Shown here: piece after piece, positions 26,280 through 34,283 of the stretch | Layout: every line of letters starts with the position of its first letter | How positions within the stretch are numbered: the first letter of the stretch is position 1 | NCBI RefSeq assembly: GCF_007828725.1 | Contig: NZ_VIUW01000001.1 | Location: forward strand, 1 to 64,000 | Reading direction: 5' to 3' | Length of the DNA: 64,000 bases | Origin: Marihabitans asiaticum | GTDB taxonomy: Bacteria > Actinomycetota > Actinomycetes > Actinomycetales > Dermatophilaceae | The notes under the pieces: generated by a model | Seen by the model: only the letters and a program-made list of their open reading frames with translations | What the model was told of the DNA's origin: nothing | Database searches by the model: none | Position numbers and translations under genes: made by a program

Positions 26280-27452
26280 ATGACCACGACCCACGCCTTC
26301 GCTCACGGCCGGCTCCGCCGCGAGGACTGCCACCTCGACGACCTCACCTCCCTGCTCGCCTCCCGGCGCACCGAGGCAGCTGACTACCCCTTCGCCGACC
26401 GGGTCGAGCAGGAGGTGCTGGTCTATGACTCCGGCCGGCTACGCTCCCTCCTCGGCGACCCGGGCGGGGCCGCGACGGTCGAGATCGAAGCCGAGATCGC
26501 CCGCGCCCTCGCCGACGGTCCGGGGATCGTCGTCTTCGAGGGGGCCTTCGACCCGCGGGTCATCGAGCCGGTCTCGCGGGCCTTCGAGGAGATCATCGCC
26601 GACCAGCGCGCCTCCGGGCAGGTGGCCGGCGACCACTTCGCCAAGCCCGGCGCCAACGACCGGGTGTGGAACGCGCTGCAGAAGCTCGCGCTGCACGACC
26701 CCGACGCCTTCGTCGACTACTACGCCAACGACCTGCTCGCGCTCGCCGCCCGTGCCTGGCTCGGCCCCGGGTACCAGGTGACCAGCCAGGTCAACGTGGT
26801 CAACCCTGGCGGCGAGGGGCAGACCGTGCACCGGGACTACCACCTGGGCTTCCAGAGTCCGCAGGTCAGCGAGCAGTACCCGGCGCACGTCCATGCCCTC
26901 AGCCCGGCGCTCACCCTCCAGGGTGCGGTCGCGCACGTCGACATGCCGATCGAGTCCGGGCCGACGCTCTACCTGCCGCACTCCCAGCTCTACCCCCACG
27001 GTTACCTGGCCTACTGGTTGGAGGACTTCCAGGAGCACTTCCGCGCCCACCACGTGCAGCTCCCGCTGGCCGCCGGCGACGCGGTCTTCTTCAACCCGGC
27101 GCTCTTCCACGCCGCGGGCACCAACCGCTCGCGCGACATCGCCCGGATGGCCAACCTCCTGCAGATCTCCTCCGCCTTCGGGCGGGCGATGGAGGCCGTG
27201 GACCGGGCGGCCGTGGTCGAGTCGGTCTACCCCGCCCTGCTGGCCCGCCGGGACCGACCGGGGGTGCAGCACGCGGTCGCCGCCGCGGCCGAGGGCTACG
27301 CCTTCCCGACCAACCTCGACCTGGACCAGCCGGTGGGTGGGATGTCGCCGGCGACGCAGGCCGACCTCGTCCGGGAGGCATTGGACGAAGGGGTGGAGCC
27401 GGCCGAGCTGCGCAGCCGCCTCGAGGCGCATGGTCGGCTCTCTCGACCGTGA
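26280..27452 (+). CDS. Phytanoyl-CoA dioxygenase (PhyH) family Fe/2-oxoglutarate oxygenase
   Basis: 390 residues. The ATG has GTGGAGG 5 nt upstream. The Fe ligands fit the PhyH pattern: HRDYHLGF (His-x-Asp) and the distal FHAAGTNRSRDIARM, with Arg for 2-oxoglutarate. HVDMPIESGPTLYLPHSQLYPHG is also typical. The family hydroxylates or oxidatively demethylates small molecules. Its place beside inositol dehydrogenases suggests a modified inositol, perhaps an O-methyl ether, as substrate, but this is inference. It is the first gene of a short unit, 51 nt before the SDR. Confidence 0.82.
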   Translation: MTTTHAFAHGRLRREDCHLDDLTSLLASRRTEAADYPFADRVEQEVLVYDSGRLRSLLGDPGGAATVEIEAEIARALADGPGIVVFEGAFDPRVIEPVSRAFEEIIADQRASGQVAGDHFAKPGANDRVWNALQKLALHDPDAFVDYYANDLLALAARAWLGPGYQVTSQVNVVNPGGEGQTVHRDYHLGFQSPQVSEQYPAHVHALSPALTLQGAVAHVDMPIESGPTLYLPHSQLYPHGYLAYWLEDFQEHFRAHHVQLPLAAGDAVFFNPALFHAAGTNRSRDIARMANLLQISSAFGRAMEAVDRAAVVESVYPALLARRDRPGVQHAVAAAAEGYAFPTNLDLDQPVGGMSPATQADLVREALDEGVEPAELRSRLEAHGRLSRP

Positions 27453-27469
27453 GCCGGGTAAGGCACTAT

Positions 27470-27479
27470 TGTCCTGACA
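27470..27479. promoter_or_regulatory. IolR-like operator before the SDR gene
   Basis: TGTCCTGACA, an inverted repeat TGTC-N2-GACA, 24 nt before the SDR start. It fits KGWCHTRACA, the binding motif I recall for the GntR-type IolR of Corynebacterium glutamicum, at all ten positions. Confidence 0.55.
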
Positions 27480-27503
27480 TCTGAACATTCACCAAGGAGT
27501 GAC

Positions 27504-28274
27504 ATGGACCAGCTGCTGCGGGACAAGGTCGTCCTCGTCGTCGGAGGGACCACCGGTCTCGGCGCCGGCATCGCGCGAGCCGCGACTCGGGAGGGCGCCA
27601 GCGTCGTCGTGACCGGCCGGCGGAGGGAGCGCGGGGAGGCCCTGGCCGCCGAGCTCGGTGAGGGCGTGTCCTTCGTCGCCGGGGACCAGTCCGACCCGGC
27701 CGACGCCCGCCGGGTCGTCGAGGAGACCGTCGCCAGACACGGCCGGGTGGACTGCCTGGTCAACGCGGCGGGCCTGACCACCCGCGGCACCTTGCTCGAC
27801 ACGACGCCCGAGCTCTTCGACGAGCACGTCGCGGTCAACCTGCGCGGCCCGTTCTTCACCATGCAGGCCGCGGTCGCCGACATGACGCGGCGCGGCGCAG
27901 CCGGGACGATCGTCAACGTCATCACGATGTCGGCCCACGGTGGGCAGCCCTATCTCGCGCCCTACGTCGCCTCCAAGGCTGGCCTCATCGGGCTGACCAA
28001 GAATGCCGCTCACGCCCACCGCTTCGACCGGGTACGGATCAACGGGCTGAACATCGGGTGGACGCAGACCGAGGGTGAGGACGAGACCCAGCGCCGTTTC
28101 CACGACGCCGACGACGGCTGGGTCGAGCGCGCCGCCGCCGGTCTGCCGATGGGCAAGCTCGGGCAGGTCGACGAGATCGCCGACGCGGTCGTCTTCCTCC
28201 TCTCCGAGCGCTCAGGGGTGGTGACCGGCTCGGTCATCGACTGGGACCAGAGCGTGGTCGGGGCGCACGACTGA
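27504..28274 (+). CDS. SDR-family oxidoreductase
   Basis: 256 residues of the classical short-chain dehydrogenase/reductase type: VVGGTTGLGAGIARAATREG (cofactor loop), CLVNAAGLTTRG (NAAG), VITMSAHGGQPYLAPYVASK (catalytic Ser, Tyr and Lys) and LPMGKLGQVDEIADAVVFLL. An Arg-rich loop after the second strand (TGRRRERGEAL) suggests NADP preference. It has AAGGAG ribosome site and an IolR-like operator upstream. The stop overlaps the next ATG by one base, so it works with the Gfo/Idh enzyme, probably oxidising a cyclitol. Confidence 0.88.
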   Translation: MDQLLRDKVVLVVGGTTGLGAGIARAATREGASVVVTGRRRERGEALAAELGEGVSFVAGDQSDPADARRVVEETVARHGRVDCLVNAAGLTTRGTLLDTTPELFDEHVAVNLRGPFFTMQAAVADMTRRGAAGTIVNVITMSAHGGQPYLAPYVASKAGLIGLTKNAAHAHRFDRVRINGLNIGWTQTEGEDETQRRFHDADDGWVERAAAGLPMGKLGQVDEIADAVVFLLSERSGVVTGSVIDWDQSVVGAHD

Positions 28275-29290
28275 TGCGCATCGGACTCATCGGCCTCGGC
28301 CGCATCGGGGCGGTCCACGCCCGCACCCTCGCCGACCTCGAGCTCGTCGAGGAGCTCGTCGTCACCGACCCGGTCGCCCCTGCGGTCGACGCGGTCCTTG
28401 CCTCCACCGCGAAGGCCACGGCGGTCGCCGACCCGTCGACGCTGCTCGACTCCGGGGTCGACGGGGTCGTCATCGCCGCCGCGACCAACGCGCACGCCGA
28501 CCTGGTCCGCGCGGCAGTGGCGAAGGGGGTCCCCGCCTTCTGCGAGAAGCCGATCGCGGCCTCGATCGACGAGGCCGTCGCGGTACAGCGGGCCGTCGCC
28601 GGGTCGAGCGTCCCGGTCCAGATCGGCTACCCGCGCCGCTTCGATCCCGCCTTCGTCGCGGCCCGCGAGGCGGTCCGCTCCGGCGCGCTCGGCCACGTGC
28701 ACACGGTGCGCTCGACCACCCTCGACCCCGCACCCCCGCCGCCGGCCTACCTCGCGGTCTCGGGCGGGATCTTCCGCGACTGCGCGGTGCACGACTTCGA
28801 CGCGGTGCGCTGGGTCACCGGCCAGGAGGTGGTCGAGGTCTACGCCACCGGTGCGGTCGACCCCTCCGCGGCGCCCGACATGTATGCCGCGCACGGTGAC
28901 GTCACGACGGCGACCACCCTGCTCTCCCTGAGCGACGGGACGATCGGGGTCGTCTCGAACACTCGGACCAACGCCGCCGGCTACGACGTGCGGCTCGAGG
29001 TGCACGGCGTCCAGGACGCGGTGGCCGCGGGTCTGGACGACGGGCTCCCCCTTCGCTCCACGGCGAAGGGGGTGACCTGGCCCGCCGGGCCGGCCCACAG
29101 CTTCTTCATGGATCGGCTGGCCGAGGCCTTCCGGGTCGAGCTGGGGACCTTCTGCGAGGTCGCCGCCGGCCGGGCGGAGAACCCCTGCACGGTGGAGGAC
29201 GCCATGGGCACGGCGTGGACCGCCGAGGCGGCCACGCTCTCCCTTCGCGAAGGGCGACCGGTCCGGATCACCCCCGACGGTCTCGCCTGA
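28274..29290 (+). CDS. Gfo/Idh/MocA dehydrogenase, inositol 2-dehydrogenase-like
   Basis: 338 residues. The N-terminal Rossmann fold starts RIGLIGLGRIGAVHARTLAD, then AFCEKPIAASIDEAV with the EKP motif (the catalytic Lys of the family). The C-terminal domain has YPRRFDPAFVAAREAV and GGIFRDCAVHDFDAVRWVTG with the catalytic Asp/His. It is a paralogue of the protein at 38,131-39,237 and close to IolG. One enzyme may act on myo-inositol and the other on scyllo- or a derived inositol. An inverted CCCCCTTCGC / GCGAAGGGGG pair (29,047-29,072) lies inside the coding region. Confidence 0.85.
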   Translation: MRIGLIGLGRIGAVHARTLADLELVEELVVTDPVAPAVDAVLASTAKATAVADPSTLLDSGVDGVVIAAATNAHADLVRAAVAKGVPAFCEKPIAASIDEAVAVQRAVAGSSVPVQIGYPRRFDPAFVAAREAVRSGALGHVHTVRSTTLDPAPPPPAYLAVSGGIFRDCAVHDFDAVRWVTGQEVVEVYATGAVDPSAAPDMYAAHGDVTTATTLLSLSDGTIGVVSNTRTNAAGYDVRLEVHGVQDAVAAGLDDGLPLRSTAKGVTWPAGPAHSFFMDRLAEAFRVELGTFCEVAAGRAENPCTVEDAMGTAWTAEAATLSLREGRPVRITPDGLA

Positions 29291-29351
29291 GCGGGCACCG
29301 CCCGCCGGAGGACGAGCGCTGTTTCCGCGACGGGACCCCTGTCGTGGGCAC

Positions 29352-29414
29352 ATAGCACGGATCGGACATATCGCCATGCACCAACGGCATGCCCAGATAT
29401 CCGATCCGTGCTAT
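29352..29414. terminator. Long imperfect hairpin between convergent genes
   Basis: ATAGCACGGATCGGACATAT pairs with ATATCCGATCCGTGCTAT (18 pairs, two extra bases on the left), with about 25 nt between. It is more AT-rich than its surroundings. It sits between the Gfo/Idh stop (29,290) and the ATPase stop (29,444), so it could terminate both units. Nothing else was recognised in 29,291-29,443. Confidence 0.65.
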
Positions 29415-29443
29415 TCGGCCCGAAGGGGGTAGGTGTCCGGCGC

Positions 29444-30292
29444 TCAGGCTCCGACGCCACGCATCTCGTGCTGCAGCTCGGTCAGCTCCTGCCCGCCCGC
29501 CATCTCCGCGGTCAGCTGCTCGAGAGTCACCTCCGAGCGGTGGGCGTCCATCGAGACCCGGCCCAGCTTGAGCACGACGAAGTGGTTGCCGACGAGATAG
29601 GCGTGGTGCGGGTTGTGGGTGATGAAGACGACGCCGAGCCCGGCGTCACGGGCGGCGGCGATGTACTTCAACACCACCCCGGACTGCTTCACCCCGAGCG
29701 CGGCGGTCGGCTCGTCGAGGATGATCACCTTCGCGCCGAAGTAGATCGCCCGGGCGATCGCGATGCACTGCTTCTGCCCGCCGGAGAGCCCACCGACCGG
29801 GCGGTCGAGATCGCCGATCTCGATGCCCATCTTCTGCAGCTCCTCGTCGGCCACCCGTCGCATCGTGTCCTTGTCGAGGAAGAGGCCCTTGCGCAGCTCG
29901 TTGCCCATGAAGAAGTTGCGCCACACCGACATCAACGGCGCCAGGGCCAGGTCCTGGTAGACCGTCGCGATCCCCAGCCCCTGCGCCGCACGGGGCGAGG
30001 AGAGGTTGCGTGAGATGCCGTGCACGGAGAACGTGCCCTCGGTGTGCTCGTGCAGCCCGGCCATGATCTTGATCAGGGTCGACTTGCCCGCGCCGTTGTC
30101 CCCGAGCACGCAGGTCACCTCACCGGGGTAGACCGAGAGGTTCACCCCGCGCAGCGCCTGGACGTTGCCGTAGCTCTTGCCGACCTCGGCCATCTCCACC
30201 AGCGGGGCGCGGCGGCCGTCGCTGCGGTGGTCCTCGCCGGGGTCGCCGGCCCGCCCGGTGACGTCGTCGTCGTGCTGTGCCGCGGTGCTCAT
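29444..30292 (-). CDS. Sugar/inositol ABC transporter ATPase
   Basis: 282 residues with one nucleotide-binding domain: CVLGDNGAGKSTLIKIMAGL (Walker A), TVYQDLALAPLMSVWRNFFM (Q-loop), VGGLSGGQKQCIAIARAI (signature), VIILDEPTAALGVKQ (Walker B) and VVFITHNPHHAYL (His switch). The ribose-type ATPases I know are double-domain (about 500 residues), so this is the shorter, fructose-transporter-like form. It energises the permease encoded just upstream (ATGA overlap) with the lipoprotein at 31,332. Last gene of the inositol operon. Confidence 0.92.
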   Translation of the reverse strand: MSTAAQHDDDVTGRAGDPGEDHRSDGRRAPLVEMAEVGKSYGNVQALRGVNLSVYPGEVTCVLGDNGAGKSTLIKIMAGLHEHTEGTFSVHGISRNLSSPRAAQGLGIATVYQDLALAPLMSVWRNFFMGNELRKGLFLDKDTMRRVADEELQKMGIEIGDLDRPVGGLSGGQKQCIAIARAIYFGAKVIILDEPTAALGVKQSGVVLKYIAAARDAGLGVVFITHNPHHAYLVGNHFVVLKLGRVSMDAHRSEVTLEQLTAEMAGGQELTELQHEMRGVGA

Positions 30293-31335
30293 CGCGCGTC
30301 CGCCTTCTTCTTCACGTAGAGGTTGACCAGGGTGGCCAGGAGGAGCATCACGCCGAGGAAGGTCCAGAACCAGTCGACGTTCCACCCGGCGTAGTTGATG
30401 CCCATCTGGGTCATCCCGAAGATCAGGGCGCCGAGGGCGCCGCCCACGACCGACCCGAAACCCCCGGTGAGCAGGCATCCGCCGACCACCGCGGCGATGA
30501 TGTAGATGAACTCCTTGCCGACCCCTTCGCCGGACTGCATCACCTGGTACTCGAAGAGGAGGTGCATCCCGAGGACCCAGGCGCAGAAGCCGACGAGCAT
30601 GAAGAGCCCGATCTTGACCACCTTGACCGGCACGCCCACAGCGCGGGCCGCGGCCGAGTCGCCTCCGACGGCGAAGATCCAGTTGCCGATCCGGGTGCGC
30701 TGCAGGACCAGCGCTCCGATGACCACGAGGATCAGCCAGTAGACGACGAGCGCCTTGATCCGGACCTGACCGAGGGTGACCTCCCAGGCGAAGACAGCCT
30801 GCGCGGAGGCGAAGCCGTCCATGTCGTCGATCCGCGGAGTGGAGACCGCGCCGCCGACGAGTCGGGTCACGGCGAGGTTGGCCCCCTGGAGGACGAAGAA
30901 CGTACTCAAGGTCACGAGGAAGCTCGGCAGCCCGGTCGTCATGAGCAGCCAGCCGTTGAAAGCTCCGACTGCCAGCGAGAAGACGAGCGCGAGGAGCACC
31001 CCGATCCACACGTTGAGCCCGAAGTTCCACGCTGTGAGGGCCGCGGTGATCCCCGATGCGGTCGCCGCGACGCCGGTGGAGAGGTCGAACTCCCCGCCGA
31101 CCATGAGCATCGACACCCCGACCGCCATGATCCCGATCGAGGCGGCCGCGTAGAGGATCGTCCCGAGATTGCCGACGCTGCGGAAGCTCGGCGCGACCGA
31201 GAGGAAGAGGATCGCGACGACGACCGCACCGATGAGCGCTCCGACCTCGGGCCGGGCGAGGAGGAGCCGGACCGACCCCTTCGCCCCGACCCGGTCGTCG
31301 GCGGCTGTGACGTCCTCCCGTGTGGCGGCGGTCAT
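30289..31335 (-). CDS. Sugar/inositol ABC transporter permease
   Basis: 348 residues with about ten membrane helices, BPD_transp_2/RbsC-like: SIGIMAVGVSMLMVGGEFDL, NGWLLMTTGLPSFLVTLSTF, FAVGGDSAAARAVGVPV (the cytoplasmic loop that contacts the ATPase), GGCLLTGGFGSVVGGALGAL. Start ATG at 31,335 overlaps the lipoprotein stop by ATGA. An upstream extension of the frame to 31,791 is a shadow. It forms the channel of an importer, most likely for myo-inositol given the gene context. Confidence 0.92.
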   Translation of the reverse strand: MTAATREDVTAADDRVGAKGSVRLLLARPEVGALIGAVVVAILFLSVAPSFRSVGNLGTILYAAASIGIMAVGVSMLMVGGEFDLSTGVAATASGITAALTAWNFGLNVWIGVLLALVFSLAVGAFNGWLLMTTGLPSFLVTLSTFFVLQGANLAVTRLVGGAVSTPRIDDMDGFASAQAVFAWEVTLGQVRIKALVVYWLILVVIGALVLQRTRIGNWIFAVGGDSAAARAVGVPVKVVKIGLFMLVGFCAWVLGMHLLFEYQVMQSGEGVGKEFIYIIAAVVGGCLLTGGFGSVVGGALGALIFGMTQMGINYAGWNVDWFWTFLGVMLLLATLVNLYVKKKADAR

Positions 31336-32312
31336 GACGCGTTCTCCAAGAGCACGTCGACGTTGGAGTCGTCGACGAAGGCGGGACCGGTGAAGACCGG
31401 CTCCTGCCCGCCCATCGTCGCGCCCTGGTTGACCCGCAGCCACAGCGAGTCGACCGCGAGGTAGCCCTGGAGCCACGGCTGCTGGTCGACCGCCCACTCG
31501 ATCTTGCCGTCCTTGATCGCCTGCAGCGCGTCCTTGTTGATGTCGACGGTCGCCACCTTGGCCTCGCTGCCGGCCTCGCCGACGGAGTCCAGGGCGACCA
31601 TGGCGAAGGGGGCGCCGAGGGTGAAGACGTGGGTGATGTCCTTGTCCTGCTGCAGCTTCGCGGTGATCGTGGACTGGACGTTGGCGGTGTCGGTGCCCTT
31701 GACGTAGATCTTCTCGGTGTTGTCGAACTTCTCGGCGGCCCCTTCGCAGCGGGCCTCGAGACCGACGTGGCCCTGCTCCTGGATGACGCACAAGACCTTG
31801 CCCGCGCCCTCCTCGGTGAAGCGTTCACCGGCAGCCTCACCGGCGAGCCGGTCGTCCTGGCCGAAGAAGGACAGCGCGCCCATGTCCTGCCATTCATCCA
31901 TACCGGCGTTGAGCGCCACGACCGGGATATCGGCGTTGACCGCGCCCTCGACGTTGGCCTTCATCGCCGCCGGCTTCGAGAGCGTCACCGCGATCCCGTC
32001 CACTCCCTTGTCGACGGCCTGCTGGACCAGCTGGGCCTGCTTGGCGCCGTCAGGGTCGGCGGTGTACTCGAGCTTGACGTTGTTCTTCTTCGCCGCGGCC
32101 TCGGCTCCGGCACGGACCTGGTCCCAGAAGGTGTCACCGGGTGCGGCGTGGGTGACGAGGGAGACGGTCATCTCGGGGGTGTCGACGCCACCGGCGCCGC
32201 CCGAGCCGGAGCCGGAGGTCTCCTCCTTGCCCCCAGAGGACGAGCAGGCAGCCAGGCCGAGGGTGAGGGCGGCGGTGCCAGCAAGGATGCTGGTGAGGTG
32301 CGGTCGTGACAT
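31332..32312 (-). CDS. Sugar-binding lipoprotein of an ABC importer
   Basis: 326 residues. The lipobox LTLGLAACSSSGG gives a Cys-anchored exported protein followed by a Gly/Ser linker. The mature part is a Peripla_BP_4-type sugar binder (VSLVTHAAPGDTFWDQVRAG, QQAVDKGVDGIAVTLSKPAA, DIPVVALNAGMDEW, WAVDQQPWLQGYLAVDSLWL). The ATG at 32,312 has AAAGG 9 nt upstream, and an in-frame TTG lies at 32,321. It lies 30 nt after iolD, the only real gap in the operon. Substrate probably myo-inositol. Confidence 0.92.
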   Translation of the reverse strand: MSRPHLTSILAGTAALTLGLAACSSSGGKEETSGSGSGGAGGVDTPEMTVSLVTHAAPGDTFWDQVRAGAEAAAKKNNVKLEYTADPDGAKQAQLVQQAVDKGVDGIAVTLSKPAAMKANVEGAVNADIPVVALNAGMDEWQDMGALSFFGQDDRLAGEAAGERFTEEGAGKVLCVIQEQGHVGLEARCEGAAEKFDNTEKIYVKGTDTANVQSTITAKLQQDKDITHVFTLGAPFAMVALDSVGEAGSEAKVATVDINKDALQAIKDGKIEWAVDQQPWLQGYLAVDSLWLRVNQGATMGGQEPVFTGPAFVDDSNVDVLLENAS

Positions 32313-32342
32313 CGTTGTCAACCTTTCGGTGTGGGTGAGGTG

Positions 32343-34283
32343 CTATCTCGGCGGATCGAGGTAGCTGCGCTGGTGACGCTTGTGGTCGAGGTAGTCGGTG
32401 TAGGCCTCCCGGGTCGAGGTCAGCTCGCTGACCTCGCTGACCGGCACGTCCCACCAGGACGCCGAGTCCGGGGCGTGGACGAAGGGGTCGGTCTGCACGT
32501 GGATGACGATCGGCCCGGCGTCATCGGGGGCGGCCATCGCCTCGGTGACGGCCGCGACGAGGTCGTCCCGGTCGCCGGCCTCGATCACCGTGGCGCCGAG
32601 GCTGCGTGCGTTGGCGGCCAGGTCGACCGGGAGCACGTCGCCGTCCAGGCGCCCCGAAGAGCCCCGCTCGCGGTAGGCGGTGCCGAAGCGTTGGCTGCCG
32701 AGGGACTCCGAGAGCGAGCCGATGGAGTGGAAGCCGTGGTTCTGCACGAGGACCACGATGACCTTGACCCGCTCCTGCACGGCGGTGACGAGCTCGGTCG
32801 GCATCATGAGGTAGCCACCGTCGCCGACCATCGCGAAGACCTCGCGGGTGGGGTCGGCGAGCCGGATCCCGATCGAGGCGGGCACCTCGTAGCCCATGCA
32901 GGAGTATCCGTACTCGACGTGGTAGCCGCGCCGGTCGCGCACCCGCCACGTCTTGTGCAGGTCTCCGGGCATCGAGCCGGCCGCGCAGAGCACGACGTCT
33001 CGCTCCCCGGAGAGCTCCTGGACCACGCCGAGCACCTGCCCCTGGGTGAGTCGCCCTTCGGGCAGGGCGTCGGTGACCTCGACCCCCGGCTGGTGCCAGG
33101 CGTCGACGGCGGCGTCCCACTCGGTCACCAAGCCGACCACCTCGTCGCGGTAGTCCCGCGTCACCGACCATCCGTCGAGCCGCTCGGTCAGGGCGGTGAT
33201 CGCCTCGCGGGCGTCGGCGACGACCATCAACCCCGCGTGCTTGACCGCGTCGAAGGGAGAGATGTTGACGTTGACGAAGTGGACCCCGTCGGCGGCAAAG
33301 GCGGTGCGCGAGGCGGTGGTGAAGTCCTGGTAGCGGGTGCCGATGCCGATCACGAGGTCGGCCTGGGCGGCGATCGCCTTGGCGGCGGTGGTGCCGGTGG
33401 ACCCGAGCGCGCCGAGCAACGCCGGGTTGCCGTGCAGCAGCGAGCCCTTGCCGGCCTGGCTCTCGGCGACCGGGATGCCGGTGGTCGCGCACAGCCGCTC
33501 CAGCGCCTCCTCGGCCTCGGAGTAGTGAACCCCTCCGCCGGCGACGATCATCGGGCGGCGGGAGGCGCGGATGAGCCGCGCCGCCTCGTCGAGCAGGCCT
33601 GGCTCGGCCGGCGGGCGGCGCACCTGCCAGACCCGCTCAGTGAAGAGCTCCTCGGGCCAGTCGTGGGCCTCGGCCTGCACGTCCTGGGGCAAGGAGATCG
33701 TCACCGCCCCGGTCTCGGCCGGGTCGGTGAGCACGCGCATCGCCGCCATGAGGATGCTCGGCAGCTGCTCGGGCCGGCGCACCTCGTCGTAGAAGCGCGA
33801 GACCGGGCGGAAGGAGTCGTTGACGGTGATGTCCGGGCTGACCGGGTGCTCGAGCTCTTGCAGCAGCGGACCGGCGGCGCGGGTGGCGAAGGTCGAGCTG
33901 GGCAGGAGCAGCACCGGCAGCCGGTTGATCGTCGCCAGCGCGGCTCCGGTCACCATGTTGGTGCTGCCCGGGCCGACCGAGGCGGTGCACGCCCAAGTGG
34001 TGAGGCGGTCGCGCTGACGGGCGTAGGCGACGGCGGTGTGCACCATGGCCTGCTCGTTGCGGGCGAGCACGTAGGGCAGGCCGGGACGCCCGTCCTCGTC
34101 GCGCCCGCCGGCCCCGCCGAGCTCGTCCTGGAGCAGGGCCTGGCCGATGCCGGCGACGTTGCCGTGGCCGAAGATGCCGAAGCACCCTTCGATCAGCCGC
34201 TGACGCTGACCGTCGCGCTCGCTGTGCTGGGCGGCGAGGAATCGGACGACGGCCTGGGCGACGGTCAGGCGCACGGCGCTCAT
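32343..34283 (-). CDS. iolD: 3D-(3,5/4)-trihydroxycyclohexane-1,2-dione hydrolase
   Basis: 646 residues, usual IolD length. It is a thiamine-diphosphate enzyme of the acetolactate-synthase fold: IFGHGNVAGIGQAL and LPYVLARNEQAMVH (catalytic Glu region) at the N-terminus, MIVAGGGVHYSEAEEAL in the middle domain, and FAMVGDGGYLMMPTELVTAV with the later VVLVQNHGFHS (GDG-N type Mg-ThDP motif). It opens the ring of the trione-derived dione to 5-deoxyglucuronate. The ATG overlaps the iolB stop by ATGA. Confidence 0.96.
   Translation of the reverse strand: MSAVRLTVAQAVVRFLAAQHSERDGQRQRLIEGCFGIFGHGNVAGIGQALLQDELGGAGGRDEDGRPGLPYVLARNEQAMVHTAVAYARQRDRLTTWACTASVGPGSTNMVTGAALATINRLPVLLLPSSTFATRAAGPLLQELEHPVSPDITVNDSFRPVSRFYDEVRRPEQLPSILMAAMRVLTDPAETGAVTISLPQDVQAEAHDWPEELFTERVWQVRRPPAEPGLLDEAARLIRASRRPMIVAGGGVHYSEAEEALERLCATTGIPVAESQAGKGSLLHGNPALLGALGSTGTTAAKAIAAQADLVIGIGTRYQDFTTASRTAFAADGVHFVNVNISPFDAVKHAGLMVVADAREAITALTERLDGWSVTRDYRDEVVGLVTEWDAAVDAWHQPGVEVTDALPEGRLTQGQVLGVVQELSGERDVVLCAAGSMPGDLHKTWRVRDRRGYHVEYGYSCMGYEVPASIGIRLADPTREVFAMVGDGGYLMMPTELVTAVQERVKVIVVLVQNHGFHSIGSLSESLGSQRFGTAYRERGSSGRLDGDVLPVDLAANARSLGATVIEAGDRDDLVAAVTEAMAAPDDAGPIVIHVQTDPFVHAPDSASWWDVPVSEVSELTSTREAYTDYLDHKRHQRSYLDPPR

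Noticed and set aside
31336-31791. Longer permease with a start at 31,791
   Set aside because: The extension is the sugar-binding lipoprotein read in another frame. The ATGA junction at 31,332-31,335 gives the real start.
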